A stretch of 64,000 bases of DNA from Sipunculus nudus (taxonomy: Eukaryota; Annelida; Sipuncula; Golfingiida; Sipunculidae), in contig CM049317.1 of the NCBI GenBank assembly GCA_026874595.1, positions 69,961,618 to 70,025,617 on the forward strand. The letters run 5' to 3'. Shown piece by piece: positions 1-13,079 of this stretch. The position numbers were made by a program, and so were the translations under genes. Each line of letters begins with the position of its first letter. Within the stretch, counting starts at the first letter, position 1. The notes beneath the pieces are model-generated. The model was not told the DNA's origin and searched no databases. It was given only the letters and a program-made list of their open reading frames with translations.

Positions 1-177
1 ATTTTTTAGAAGATTGTTACAATAATCTAAATGCTGCAAGTTCGAGGATAATAAGTTCACAGATTTTTTGGTCACAAGGTCATTGCTTAAGGTCACAGGA
101 CTGTCATTCTGAAAAATTTCTTTAAAAATCACCTTATAGACGAATACAGCTGAGCGTCGAGACCCCTGGGTCCCTAG
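1..177 (+). mobile_element. F6 Helitron-like element, 3' fragment
   Basis: The 3' end of a repeat whose better copy lies at 41590-43020. It carries the 'ggtcacaaggtca' style spacer and finishes with CAGCTGAGCGTCGAGACC and the imperfect hairpin GACCCCTGGGTC, followed by CCTAG and a T-run. This is the same 3' design as the F1 family. The 5' part lies outside the window. No coding potential. Confidence 0.55.
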
Positions 178-1318
178 TTTTTTCAAATGATAACCAGATC
201 TTACAAAGGGCCAGCAATTTCAATCTTTCACATGGTCAGTGACAATACAACATTACAAATCTGTCAAATTCCCAATTACGGCTGCCATCAGACAAATGTG
301 GTGAAAAATAATGTAAATGTCTTAAGTCCCCTATCCTATTATCTAGTCTGCTTATTAAAATGGGCAATTTCACATCTGGGGTGTAACATATACAAGATTA
401 TGGCTGAATGTAATGGCCAATTTTGATGACTAGCAATGAACAGTTTGTTAGCTGATTAGGGCACGGGCATGTATCAGATCAAATGCAGTACTTATTATTA
501 AATATTACTGTTAATTTACAAAATGTATTCCATGTGGTCTTGTGTCCATTGTTGACAGGGATGAGAACAAGATTTCAGGAATGGTCACAAAGTCATGAAA
601 AAATACTAATTTTATTGTCTAACAGTTCATAGTCACCTGAATCTGTGGGTGTGATTTTATCAAGCATTGGACAAAAATTTACACTAAATTAGTATATGGT
701 TGTGCCTTATGTAGTACTTTGTACAGTGATAGGAGCTCGAGTTCCTAAAACACACATTTGTCCTATGCTATATCACTTTCATCCCATTTCCCTTAAAATT
801 AGGATTCAAGCAATTGTGGACTGTTTCAGGAATCAGTCTTACATTTATTTCTCATTTCAGTGTATTTAAAACACAATAATATAGTTTTCCTCCTGTGCAC
901 AGGGAGTCGCTCCAGCATATCAGTATTGATTTGTACATTTGAAATATTATCAAAGACAATAAAAGGTCATAAGAATATGTTTAGGAAAAGCATATGAACC
1001 TAAACAATAAAAAAATTTATCCAAATTGTATTTTTTCTATAGTCACAAGGGAATACTAGGAAGGTATATTATAATGTTTTTACCATCAGTAAGTTTTCAT
1101 ACAGACCTTGCCTTACTTGTATTATTCTTTCACTCAGCCCTCCACACTATCAGTCAACCAATTTGTCTGGCTACATATTTAGCGTATCAACATGAAGTCA
1201 TCATTTTCTAACAAATCTTGTTAATTCAATTTTTATGCACCCAATCATCTTCCTGTAAACAGGTCTCTTGCTCAGTCAGAAGGAGACCTGGCTTCAGTGG
1301 GCTGCCTGGTTTGATATA
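178..1318. other. Unique AT-rich DNA, no gene seen
   Basis: About 1.1 kb of AT-rich sequence with no long reading frame, no recognisable domain and no repeat shared with the rest of the window. Short open frames here have low-complexity, intron-like translations. Confidence 0.5.
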
Positions 1319-1791
1319 CTGTGGTTGCCTTTTTGTTTGTGAGGCTGAAATTTCGCGATATCTTCACTTTAAACATTTTGCGAGGGTTTCATTTTCACAA
1401 TTGCACCAGAATCTATATACTCTTGAGTACAGCAGTATTTGTATTGATTTTAAATTTAAGATGAAACCTTCATTTCCTCTTTTTTTTATAGTTCATTCAT
1501 TAACTTATGATTTGTGTCACAGTCGATATATCCCCTGCGAAAACTGTGTTTTTTGCAATAATTAATGTATGCAAGGGCCAGTTTCAATACCATGTATATA
1601 TATGAGATTTCTGAGTAGGTTGTTTCCAGGGGAGTGATAACCAATTACCTGTTTGTGCAGAAGCATCATCCCATTTTGTTCATCTTAGTTGATGGAACAT
1701 CTTTTACCTGAGGGATTCATATTCTCACTTATTTCACATTTGCAAGTATTGTGAAAAATAAAACCCTCGCAAAATAAAAAGGCAACCACAG
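1319..1791. mobile_element. Short TIR element (MITE) with CTGTGGTTGCC ends
   Basis: The left end CTGTGGTTGCCTTTTT is repeated inverted at the right end (AAAAAGGCAACCACAG), giving a 16-bp perfect terminal inverted repeat 473 bp apart. A second matching stretch lies inside each end (GCGAGGGTTT near the left, AAAACCCTCGC near the right). The left flank is TA; the right flank reads TGTA, so a TA target duplication is possible with one change. No transposase. Probably a Tc1/mariner-type MITE. Confidence 0.6.
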
Positions 1792-2470
1792 TGTATCTAA
1801 AATTTTCAACAAGGCAATTCAACCAATCAAGTGTTTTAAGTCTTAGCATTCAGATTCAACCTAGCAAATCAAATCTGTTGCTGGTTTTAGCTCAGGTGAC
1901 TATAAGTCATCTGAGCTATAGTCGTGGTCCATTGTCCGTCGTCCGTCTGTCTGTCTTGCAGTTCGTCTGTCCGAATGTTTGGCACGTTTTGAAACCGTTA
2001 GACCTAGGAATCCAAAAAGGCATAATGTTAGATGTCCCTAAGATCTCCTACCAAGCCAAAAACTGGGTCTTTGCGACTTTGTTCCTTTGAGAAATTAAGG
2101 AAAAACCTAAATGTTAAATTAAAAACCTATTTTTACACTTCCGGACTGCCTAATATCAAAACCACTCATCTGTTTTATCCTCATATTTACCATAAATATT
2201 CCTCTATATAGTTCCTATGTACATGCCAGAAATTAGGTATGTATTTTATAATTCATAAAGTTGTGGGCCCAAACATATTGCACTTTGAAAAAAAGTCATA
2301 AAAAATATTTGGTCACTTAACACACAAAATTGTTAAAGCTAGGGACTTTTTTTCAGTAATATAACTTTAACTAATCAAAACTTAATTGTATACCCAAAAT
2401 TAGATCAAAATCATTTAAATTTTTAGCTCAGCTGACTATAAGTCATCTGAGCTATAGTCGTGGTCCATTG

Positions 2471-2534
2471 TCCGTCGTCCGTCCGTCTGTCCGTCCGTCC
2501 GTCTGTCCGTCCGTCCGTCCGTCCGTCCGTCCGT
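2471..2534 (+). repeat. (TCCG)n / (TCTG)n microsatellite
   Basis: Tetranucleotide run of TCCG units with some TCTG, about 60 bp, just inside the 5' hairpin of F1-B. Shorter versions occupy the same place in the other F1 copies, so the microsatellite belongs to the element. Confidence 0.85.
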
Positions 2535-4617
2535 AGATGTGGCACGTTTTGAAACCGTAAGACCTAGGAATCCAAAATTCAGCATAATGTTAGATGTCCC
2601 CAAGATCTCCTACCAAGCCGAAAACTGGGTCTTTGCGACTTCATTCCTTTGAGAAATAAAGGAAAAACCTCAATTTTTTATTAAAAACCTATTTTCACAC
2701 TTTAGGACTGCCTAATATCAAAACCACTCATCTGTTTTTCCTCATATTTCCTATAAATAATCCTCTATATAATTCCTATGTACATGCCAGAAATTAGGTC
2801 TGTATTATTAAATTTAAAAAAGTTATGGGCCCAAACATAATGCATTTTGTAAATAATCAGGAAAGAAATTTTATCACTTAACACAAAACTTGTTAAAGCT
2901 AAGCACTTTTTTTCCAGTAATATTACTTTTATTAATCAAAATTAAATTGTATACCCAAAATTAGATCAAAATCTTTTAAATTTTTAAAAATATTAGCAAA
3001 AATAAAAAATTGGTACCTTAAATTTTGCCCAACTCTGACCATGGCACGTTTTTTTGCTGTAACTGCTGTGGATTTAATTTTCACAGCATGATTTTGTTAG
3101 CATTTCAACTGTTAACACCAAAAATTTGAAACCAGTTGATCAAAAACTGTAGATTTTATTAAGTTTTCAAGCACCATGTCACATATTGCTAGTGTTATGC
3201 AGTTTGCTAGAGCTCAGCTCCCGAGCTTCAGCTCTAAGTTCCTTAAATTTGGCATACAGTTAGATTTCTCCAAAATCCCCTACCATGCCAAGAATTTGGT
3301 CACTAGAACTTAATTCCTTCGAGATATCAATGAAAAACTTCATTTTTCCATTAAAAACCCAATGTTACACTTTAAGACTGCCTAATATCATAACCACTGA
3401 TCTGACTTTGATCATATATAATATACATATTTTTCTATACATTCACTATGCACATGCCAGAAATGATGTCAGTATTGTGTATTTTTTTTAAGTTATGGGC
3501 CCAAACATAATGCACTTTGTAAAAAATCAAGAAACATATTTACTCCCTTAACAAGGGCATTGCTGAAGCTAGAGATTTTTTTGTCAGGGATGTAACATTA
3601 TTTAATCAAGACTCAATTGAATACCCAAAATTAGTTCTGAATTTTTCAAATTTTATAAGTTATTAGTATAAATATAAAATTAGTACCTTAAATTTTGCCC
3701 AACTGTGACCATGGCACGTTTGTTTCCCGTGAGCACTGTTGATATAATTTTCATATCATGCACACATAAGGATTTCAGCTTTTTAGTTTAGAAAGCTGAA
3801 AGAAATTTGCCAAAATTGTAGCTTTATTAATGTTTTTTTATGAGACCCTGTCAGACTTTGGCTCTCTCCAGCCCCTCTTGAGTCACCTGTATGTTGACCT
3901 TGTTGACCTTTCATCAAATTATGCACGCTTGAGGGGAGAATCCAGGCAGCTTATGGCCAGCCACAGTTGATCCAGGTGTTCAACCCAACTCATCTAGTAG
4001 TTTTAACCAACAACATAACAATAAACAATAAATTAATAAATTTTTATTGGTTTTTAATAACAAATTAAAGAAAAATAGAAAAGGAATTTGTTAGTTTATA
4101 ATAACAGGAAATTAACTTGCAGTTACTGATGATGATTGTATCGATGGGTAGAATGTCACATATTCCAAATAACACCATGCAGTCACCTATGGCATTTTTC
4201 AGTTCATTTTTAATGATAAAGAAGTAAATCATATTATTCATTACTAATCATTAAGGATTATATGAAGGAAATTAATGATAGACAAAGATGCAGTTGATAA
4301 TATTAATCTAGATTCCTACTGTGTCTAGTGTGTACATTGATGTGAAATTAGTCCAAAATGAATTTTTTACAGTTATTTTTTAATATAAATAAAAGCCATA
4401 AAACCAGGTACTTATGATCATTATTTAAATGTGTGAATTTTGTATATTCTGGATTCTCAACATCATTGTTTGGTGAAAACTGAATAAATACCAGACATGG
4501 TGCGAATACTTTGTAATTGTATTTAAATACGAATATGGTTATGTACTCCATTATAAAATTTCTTGCATAAAGAATGGGAATTCAGGTAAAAATGAAAGTA
4601 TATGAATTAATACTCGT

Positions 4618-5465
4618 TAGTGTTGGGATGATATGGGTTTTTGATATCATGATAATTATTCAAATTTTATCGCGATATACCGTGATATCGCGATATTTTC
4701 AATTATATATAATGGCATTAATAAGCCATCAGTAATGATATTTATAACAACCACCTTTAAATTCTTGACTTTATACAAGGGGTTAAGTATTAATATAATT
4801 TATACCTATTGTGCCAGTACCACAGAATGACTCATTAAGTGATGTTAGTTGCATGAAGGTCCTGCAGGTGCGCAAGCTTGAGGCGCGGAAAGTCCTGCCC
4901 CCATCGTCGAATCACGCTTGTCAGATCTTTCCATCAGTTTCCTATAGCTACATAAAAGCCGGAGAATCCCGGCGAATTTTCGGAGAGCGTGTCATACGAA
5001 TCTTGGCTAAATATATCATCTCAATTTTATATGGCAAAATATGCAACCCGTATGGAATGTTCGATTCAGTGGTGACACTTTTATGTTGACATTTTCGTTC
5101 CATGCAATAAAAGCATAAATGTGTGTATTTATTGCTCTTTCATTATAATGTTATTTTCTCCTGGAATTCTCAAGCTTTTGTCCTTTCTGATTCATCCTGC
5201 AACTTCCGGACATTTCCGACTAATCCTGAAGTCTGTAAGCACACGCTTCCACCCACACGCATGTATTCCAATACACGTGGTTTATGAAAATAAATGCGAT
5301 TCTTTGAAATAAATTTATTTTGAACTTCAAGGGCTTGCTTGTGAACCAAAATCGTGAACAAAAATTTATATCGTGATATCGCGATAATAGGAAAGTTGAC
5401 GGTATGATAACCGTAGCGGTCAGATATCGTGATAATACCGTATACCGGTAACCGTCCCAACCCTA
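4618..5465. mobile_element. Non-autonomous hAT-like element
   Basis: The ends are TAGTGTTGGGATG and, inverted, TAGGGTTGGGACG. The flanks are the 8-bp words ATACTCGT and ATACTTGT, a target duplication with one change. F1-C at about 9420 has the uninterrupted site ('gaatactcgtgcaaatac'). An 8-bp duplication and TAGNGTTGGG ends are typical of the hAT superfamily. The interior carries palindromic ATATCGCGATAT-like blocks near both ends, and a 92-codon open frame (4811-5089) that I do not recognise. No hAT transposase domain, so it depends on one elsewhere. Confidence 0.7.
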
Positions 5466-7256
5466 ATACTTGTGCAAATACTTTCAAAATGTATTCATGA
5501 ATGCATTCATGAATATATTCTTTAATATTATTTTAATAATCATATCAGTTATATTTCATTTTAAAAAATCATATGATTCTCTTATTATTTTTAATAAAAA
5601 TTATATTTGGGACAATATTTGTAATTTTTTTAATAAATAGTTAAACTCTTATATTATATGTTCTGCTTATAAGTTATATGGCCAAGTCAAAATCTGTGTG
5701 ACAGTAGTACTCCTGTCTCCATTTGTTAATAAAATAAATGAAATCAATCCTCTTCCCTGTCTCCAAAGGTACTATCAAAATCATACATAAGCTAAACAAC
5801 AACTCATAATACAGCTTATATTTATTACCACACAAAACCAGCATGTGCCTCATTTCTAAATGATATTTTTTATCATATATAACAGCTGAGCGTCTTGACC
5901 CATAGGTCCCTTGTTTAAAATATTAGCAAAAATATAAAATTGGTACCTTAAATTTTGCCCAAATTTGACCATGGCACATTTTTTTCTCATAAGTATATTT
6001 AACTTTATTTGCACAGCCGGGATACATGTGGCTTTAATCTGTTGAATTCAGAAATTTGAAAGTAAAAGCTTAAAAATTATTCTAATTATTGAAGTTTTTC
6101 AGATGCTCTAATGTAATTGCATTTTGTATATCCAAGACCCCACTCTTGCTCACTACAGCCTTGCCTAGGTAACCTTATTAGTGATACAGCACTGGCAGAA
6201 CACCCCTGCTGTATTAAACATATACTTTTTCTAATTGGCCCTACCCTAACACCGCCCCCCCCCCCCCCACCACCACCATCACCAATTATATTGCAAAACA
6301 TGGTCTGTTATTGTCAACTGTATTTCTTTAAATGTAAAACTGTTTTTGATCCAATGTGCACATTTTTTCTTGAAATATTAATTCAAGACGTAATCCAAGA
6401 GATGCCACATTGTTCTGATGTAGCATTTTTAAGAAATTATTTCCTTTTGAATAATTAAACAAAATATAATTTAACCCATCAGTAGGCATAATTTGATAAT
6501 ATATGAAACATATCATTGATAAATAAAGGTGCAATTTAAAATTGTGAACTCTTGAGTGTTATTTTCATATATTTATTGCTTTGCAAATTTAAAAAATATA
6601 TTTGATAAAAAAAAGAAATATATCTGTGTGCATAATGTGTTGTTACCTGACTAAATTATGTTGATGCAATTTAGATTTGTGAATCAATTTAAATTTTCAG
6701 ATATATATATATGAAATACTGTTAATATATAGTAAAATTTATAAACTAAAAAAAAATGACTTAACAAAAGAAAAAATATTTTTCTGTCTCAGTAGAATGG
6801 AAATTAAAGTTATTTTTTTCTTTTGTATTCCATCTCTCTGCCTGTTTTTAAATATTTAAAATTAATTTCATTTAAATTAAATTTTATCCTTAACATATAT
6901 GCAGAGGTGCTGTAACTCCCACCAGTCCCTGTTAGCACCATTGAATTTAATTCCATATTCTGTATTTATATCCAAAAGAGTTGTAACTCTCCCCCTCCCC
7001 CCCCCCCCCAGTCATTTAGCCGTAGGTCCTGAGCACTGAGGATTGTATTTTTTTGCAACTTAAAAATATCTATGGTGGTGCAGTTATACTGTCACAATCA
7101 GCTGGGCGCCGTGACCCATGGGTCCCTTGTTAAGTCAATGTTCTTGCAGTGGGAGACATAATCATGAACCTCTACCATCATATAAAACTTGTAGATCAAA
7201 CCAGTTTCTGATGCATGTATTCCTGATGGTATTGCTGTGAACAGAACAGTTTTATT

Positions 7257-9863
7257 AGCTCAGCTGACTATAAGTCATCTGAGCTATAGTCGTGGTCCAT
7301 TGTCCGTCGTCCGTCCGTCCGTCTGTAGATGTGGAACGTTTTGAAACCGTAAGACCTAGGAATCCAAAATTCGGCATAATGTTAGATGTCCCCAAGATCT
7401 CCTACCAAGCCGAAAACTGGGTCTTTGCAACTTCGTTCCTTTGAGAAATTAAGGAAAAACCTCAATTTTTTATTAAAAACCTATTTTCACACTTCAGGAC
7501 TGCCTATTATCAAAACCACTCATCTGTTTTTCCTCATATTTACCATAAATATTCCTCTATATAGTTCCTATGTACATGCCAGAAATTATGTCTGTATTAT
7601 TTAATTTAAAAAAGTTATGGGCCCAAACATAATGCATTTTGTAAAAAATCAGGAAAGATATTTGATCACTTAACACAAAAAATGTTAAAGCTATCAACCT
7701 TTTTTCCAGTAATATAACTTTAATTAATCAAAATTAAATTGTATACCCAAAATTAGATGAAAATCTTTTAAATTTTCTAAAATATTAATAAAAATAAAAA
7801 ATTGGTACCTTAAATTTTGCCCAACTTTGACCATGGCACGTTTTTTTCCTGTAAGTACTGTGGATTTAATTTTCACAGCATGTTTTTGTTAGCATTTCAA
7901 CTGTTGACACCAAAAATTTTAAACCAGTTGATCAAAAACTGTAGATTTTAATAAGTTTTCAAGCACAATGTAACATATTGTTTACATCAAGCTAGTGTTA
8001 TGCAGTTTGCAAGAGCTCAGCTCCCCAGCTTCAGCTCTTAGTTCCTTAAATTCGGCATACAGTTAGATGTCTCCAAAATCCCCTACCATGCCAAGAATTT
8101 GGTCACTAGGACTTAATACCTTTGAGATATTAATGAAAAACTTCATTTTTCCATTAAAAACCCATTGTTACACTTCAAGACTGCCTAATATCAAAACCAC
8201 TGATCTGACTTAAATCATAAATAATATACATATTTTTCTTTCTCTATGCACATGCCAGAATGATGTCAGTATTGCGTAATTGTTTTAAGTTATGGGCCCA
8301 AACATAATGCACTTTGTAAAAAATCAAGAAATATATTTACTCCCTTAACAAGGGCATTGCTGAAGCTAGAGATTTTTTTTGTCAGGGATGTAACATTATT
8401 TAATCAAGATTCAATTGAATACCCAAAATTAGTTCTGAATTTTTCAAATTTTATAAGTTATTAGTATAAATATAAAATTAGTACCTTAAATTTTGCCCAA
8501 CTGTGACCATGGCACGTTTGTGTCCTGTGAGCACTGTTGATATAATTTTCATATCATGCACACATTAGGATTTCAGCTTTTTAGTTTAGAAAGCTGAAAG
8601 AAATTGGCCAAAAATTGTAGCTTTTATTAATGTTTTTTATGAGACCCTGTCAGACTTTGGCTCTCTCTAGCCCCTCTTGAGTCACCTGTATGTTGACCTT
8701 GTTGACCTTTCATCAAATTATGCACGCTTGAGGCGAGGCATACAGGAATCCAGGCAGCTTATGGCCAGCCACAGTTGATCCAGGTGTCCAACCCAACTCA
8801 TCTAGTAGTTTTAACCAACAACATAACAATAAACAATAAATTAATAAATTTTTATTGGTTTTTAATAACAAATTAAAGAAAAATAGAAAAGGAATTTGTT
8901 AGTTTATAATAACAGGAAATTAACTTGCAGTTACTGATGATATAAGAATCTTGTATCGATGGGTAGAATGTCACATATTCCAAATAACACCATGCAGTCA
9001 CCTATGGCATTTTTCAGTTCAATTTTAATGATAAAGAAGTAAATCATATTATTCATTACTAATCATTAGGGATCATATGAAGGAAATTAATGATAGACAA
9101 AGATGCAGTTGATAATATTAATCTAGATTCCTACTGTGTCTAGTGTGTACATTGATGTGAAATTAGTCCAAAATGAATTTTTTACAGTTATTTTTTAATA
9201 TAAATAAAAGCCATAAAACCAGGTACTTATGATCATTATTTAAATGTGTGAATTTTGTATATTCTGGATTCTCAACATCATTGGTTGGTGAAACTGAATA
9301 AATACCAAACATGGTGCGAATACTTTGTAATTGTATTTAAATACGAATATGATTATGTACTCCATTATAAAATTTCTTGCATAATGAATAGGAATTCAGG
9401 TAAAAATGAAAGTATATGAATACTCGTGCAAATACTTTCAAAATGTATTCATGAATGCATTCATGAATATATTCTTTAATATTATTTTAATAATCATATC
9501 AGTTATATTTCAATTAAAAAAATCATGATTCTCTTATTATTTTTTATAAGAATTATATTTGGGACAATATTTGTAATTTTTTTTAATAAATAGTTAAACT
9601 CTTATATTATATGTTCTGCTTATAAGTTATTTGGCCAAGTCAAAATCTGTGTGACAATAGTACTCCATTTGTTAATAAAATAAATGAAATCAATCCTCTT
9701 CCCTGTCTTCAAAGGTACTATCAAAATCATGCATAAGCTAAACAACAACAACTCATAATACAGCTTATATTTATTACCACACAAAACCAGCATGTGCCTC
9801 ATTTCTAAATAATATTTTTTTATCATATATAACAGCTGAGCGTCGTGACCCATAGGTCCCTTG
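7257..9863 (+). mobile_element. F1-C Helitron-like element
   Basis: Cleanest F1 copy, 2.6 kb. It has the 5' hairpin AGCTCAGCTGACT/AGTCATCTGAGCT, a short TCCG core, two diverged repeats of an internal block (each with 'accttaaattttgcccaa' and 'ccatggcacgtttttt'), and the 3' CAGCTGAGCGTCGT, GACCCATAGGTC and CCTTG end. Nothing is inserted in it, so it serves as the reference for insertions in A, B, D, E and F. No coding sequence. Confidence 0.7.
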
Positions 9864-11374
9864 TTAACTTTTTAGACTTTTTGCTACACTGGTATGGTAT
9901 CAGCGTCATCACATGTGAGCTTCGTACTATATTTTAATGATTTACTTCTCCCAGTTTCTTGAAACTGCAAATGGGGCCTGCCATTTTGCATACACATTAA
10001 ATCCTGGATGTCACAGGTTGCATGACAAAATTAGTGTTGAAAAATCAGTTCATGATTTAACAAGCTGAAGTAGTTCAATCTGGATGGAGCAAGAGACCCT
10101 CTTGTTGGAAGATGTACCCAGCATGCATCAGTCCTTATGCAGTGGTATCATTACATTCCTACTAATCTGTTTCATTCAACCACTATTTTCATAGGGACCA
10201 TTTGCAATAGATTGACACAAGTGGGGCTGTGTTTATAATTGCTGCTGTGCCAAGCATTCAAACTTTGCCAGCACCCAAGGGTGCCCCTCTATCATTGGTC
10301 AAAACTGGTGACAGAAGAATCTTTGCCCTATGTCAGCACCAAGTGGCAGTCTAAGGCAAATGTGCTCCGACAAACAGTGGTTAAATGAAATGGATTTTGT
10401 AGAGAAAATGTAATGAGACCACTTCATAAGGAGTGTACCAGTATGCATTATATATACCCTGTATTAATGATATGTGTTTATGCTCCTGTCTTGTTTGTCA
10501 GATTCTGGTGTCACAGCCTGGTTTTCTACCTAATCTCCGATTTCAACTTATTTATACATAGCACACAACCAAAGCATGCAACCCTATACATGTGCAAATA
10601 AAGTGATATCAAACATGTACATATGTTGCAGTCTTTGTGAAAGAAAACAGATATTGTATACATTATGTTTTTCTATTGTAGCTTGTTTGAAGTTACTGAG
10701 AATAAACAATATAGTCTAATTAGAAAGGGTACTACTCTTTGAAGTCAATGCCAGGATGATAATTTAGAATTATAAATTTGTTTATTTTTAAGATTATACA
10801 ATAATTCTGTTATTCAGGATAAAAATGTGAGAATTTACAATATGGGAATACATGTAGTTGGTAAATTCATATATTTTTCAGCAGCTTGTCAAAGGAAAAT
10901 CTCATCTCCAAAACACTTCCCTGTAGTGAACATTAATAACAGAAAGAGCCTTAAAATAGACTTGGATGTAAGTAATATATACTGATGGTGGTGGTTCTTT
11001 ATCTTTGTCACAGATGTCATCTGTGGTCATGCCTTGGAAAGTGTGCCCGAAGGGGGGGGGGGGGGAGATTCTTTATCCAACATCTCCCAAGCATCTTGAA
11101 AAAATTGACATTAATTTGTGCAGGGGCCATCACAAAGCCACCTACGTAAAACTAAGGTGTATCCCATATTAAGCAAGCGAGCTCACTCTGGAAAGTCTGT
11201 ATATCACAAGTTAATCTTGGAGTAAGGGGTATAATGTTGCTGGGGGTATTTCCTCAAATATTTAGTCTCTTCAATATTCACAGTTGATTTTCTGTTTCTT
11301 TGCTGCACTGAAGTTAAATATGAAGCTGATTGTGTACATCTCTTTTGATATGTCATATATTTTTGATAAATCAG
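9864..11374. other. Unique DNA, no confirmed gene
   Basis: Non-repetitive sequence between F1-C and F2a. It includes a 14-base G run at 11052-11065. A possible exon at 10882-10967 was considered and not accepted. Confidence 0.45.
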
Positions 11375-11464
11375 GTATGCAAGGAGCCTGCGGTGTGGAC
11401 AGTCCAGAGGGACACCCACAAGTGATCGAGGACAAAAACAAAGCGGGAACTAAATATAATCTAA
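11375..11464 (+). CDS. Possible internal exon, unrecognised protein
   Basis: A 90-nt stretch between an acceptor (tttttgataaatcag) and a good donor (GTGAGTT), open in one frame and beginning and ending in phase 1. It translates to MQGACGVDSPEGHPQ followed by VIEDKNKAGTKYNL. The composition is protein-like (mixed charged and polar residues, one Cys) and unlike the surrounding AT-rich noise, but I recognise no domain. The phase would fit either the exon-like stretch at 23973 or the lectin exon at 46168. It could be chance. Confidence 0.22.
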
Positions 11465-11639
11465 GTGAGTTAAAACTTGTTTAAAATTGTCACCTAATTT
11501 CAGTTAGTTACAAACAGAAAAACAGTGTGCATATGGATACTGCTGGCCCCACAGGTAAAAAATTTCATAATGTGATCCTGCACCCACACCTGTATAACAG
11601 CTGAAAGTTAAATTAATTCTTTATGGCTGAATACACAAC

Positions 11640-12190
11640 AAGTATTGTGTATATAAGGTGCACCGCAACATCTCCCCCAGGTCCGTGCAATTTATGCAAG
11701 GTAAACTGCTATGTTTCACATAAATTGGTCCAGTAGCAAACTTTCAATGAAACTCATCCAATATTTCTTATTGCACCACAAAATTTCACCTAAACCTGTG
11801 TAGTATATGAAAGATGAAATTTTACTTGAATTTGTCCAATTTATGCACTACAAAGTTTCACTTTGATAGATATATCCATCTAATGTAACATATTCAAGAC
11901 TCATCCCAAAATTTTACTCAAGTCCTTCAATGTATGCAAGATGTGCAGGGTGCTCTGCAAAATTTCACTGAAATCTGTCAAAACTGTGCATGGTGTACTG
12001 CAGAAGTTCACAGAAATCCATCTTATGTACATACAAGGTGCACAAAAATTGAACTGCAAATTTCACCAAAATCCATAGAACATGTGCAAGGTTCATCCCT
12101 TAATTTATCTGATATCTACGCAAAATTTTATTGAAATTCACCAAAATTGTGCATTGTGTAATGCAAAATTTCACTGAAATCGCTGTTATG
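11640..12190 (+). repeat. Degenerate tandem repeat, unit about 60-70 bp
   Basis: At least eight diverged units built from 'caaaatttcactgaaat' and 'gtgcaaggtgcac' words follow each other up to the start of F2a. Spacing varies, so unit length is approximate. The units resemble the internal arrays of the Helitron-like families here, so this may be a remnant of another such element without recognisable ends. Confidence 0.6.
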
Positions 12191-13079
12191 TGTTCTTTGT
12201 TTGAGTCCTGCTTTAGATAATTTTTAGCAAACCTGTGAGCTTATGCAATGGTGTGGCGTCGTCCGGCGTCCGGCGTCTGTACGTTAACCCATGCTATCTT
12301 GAAAACGGCACGAATTAGCATCACGAAATTTTATGCATAAAATTAGTCATCTAAAAAACTCTGTCAGATTTTGCTTATTTTTTGGCTAACTGCATTTTCT
12401 TAGATTTTATAGGGAAAAAGCTAAAAAAGCTTAAAAAATCTTCTCCAAATCTGTTCAGCCAAATTGTCCAATATTTTACAGAAGTGATTCCTTAAACAAT
12501 CTCTCTCAAGTTTGTTCGAATGGTTTAAGTTCGGTGATTTTTGGCCGAGTTACAGGAAGTTGAACTTAGTCATCTGTCCATAAAAGCATACTAAAATTAC
12601 AATCTCAGAAATAGCTTGAGCTATCATCACCAAATTTTATGACAATGGTGGTCACATGAGTCATATCTGAAATTGAGGTATTGGTGGCGCCACCTGCATC
12701 GGCTTTTTTTGTACGAGGGTTATCAATGCCCTTATCATACTGACAGCTACAAATAACTTCTTCTTTGAAACCAAATGGCCAAATTGTTTAATATCGCACA
12801 GAAATTATCCTAGGGTAGTGCTTTCTGAAGTTTGTTCAAATGGTCTCAGTTCAGTGACTTTTGGCTAAGTTATGGGAAGCTGAATTTAGTCATATGCCAT
12901 AAAAGCCCATTTTAGCTAAGTGGCTACAAAAATCTTTTTCTCAAAAACCACTGGGCCAAATTCTTAAATCTCACACATAAATTATCCTTAGATGTTGATA
13001 ATTCAAGTTTGTTCAAATGGTCTCAGTTCAGTGACTTTTGGTTGAGTTATGGGAAGCTGAATTTATTCATATGCCATAA

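Larger units (their letters stand above)
2425..5913 (+). mobile_element. F1-B Helitron-like element nested in F1-A
   Basis: A complete 3.5-kb copy: AGCTCAGCTGACT hairpin start, a (TCCG)n-rich core just inside, two related internal half-repeats, then 3' CAGCTGAGCG, GACCCATAGGTC hairpin and CCTTG. It sits in a T-run of F1-A, so both ends are defined by comparison with uninterrupted copies. It is nearly the same as F1-C (7257-9863) except for an 848-bp hAT-like insertion at 4618-5465. No functional reading frame. Confidence 0.7.
1889..7129 (+). mobile_element. F1-A Helitron-like element, split by F1-B
   Basis: It starts after a TTTT run with AGCTCAGGTGACT, loop ATA, then AGTCATCTGAGCT, a 13-bp stem. 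It ends with CAGCTGGGCGCC, the 12-bp palindrome GACCCATGGGTC and CCTTG, before TT. The internal sequence is interrupted at 2424/5914 by a full second copy. The words either side (ending 'aaattttt' and resuming 'aaaatattagc') are contiguous in the uninterrupted B and C copies. No transposase or Rep/helicase coding is present, so it is non-autonomous. Its own length without the insert is about 1.75 kb. Confidence 0.65.

Noticed and set aside
1480-1564. Short Cys-containing frame SRYIPCENCVFCNN after a possible acceptor
   Set aside because: It is inside the MITE at 1319-1791 and is only 14 codons long.
10882-10967. Exon-like stretch (acceptor atatatttttcag, donor GTAAGTAA) reading ACQRKISSPKHFPVV
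   Set aside because: It ends in phase 0 and does not join the next candidate at 11375, which needs phase 1. The only bridging frame found (from 11013) runs through a 14-base G run and has no fitting donor.
11640-12190. CRISPR-like array
   Set aside because: Repeat units drift and spacers are not unique or constant in length. The context is eukaryotic, so it is an ordinary degenerate tandem repeat.
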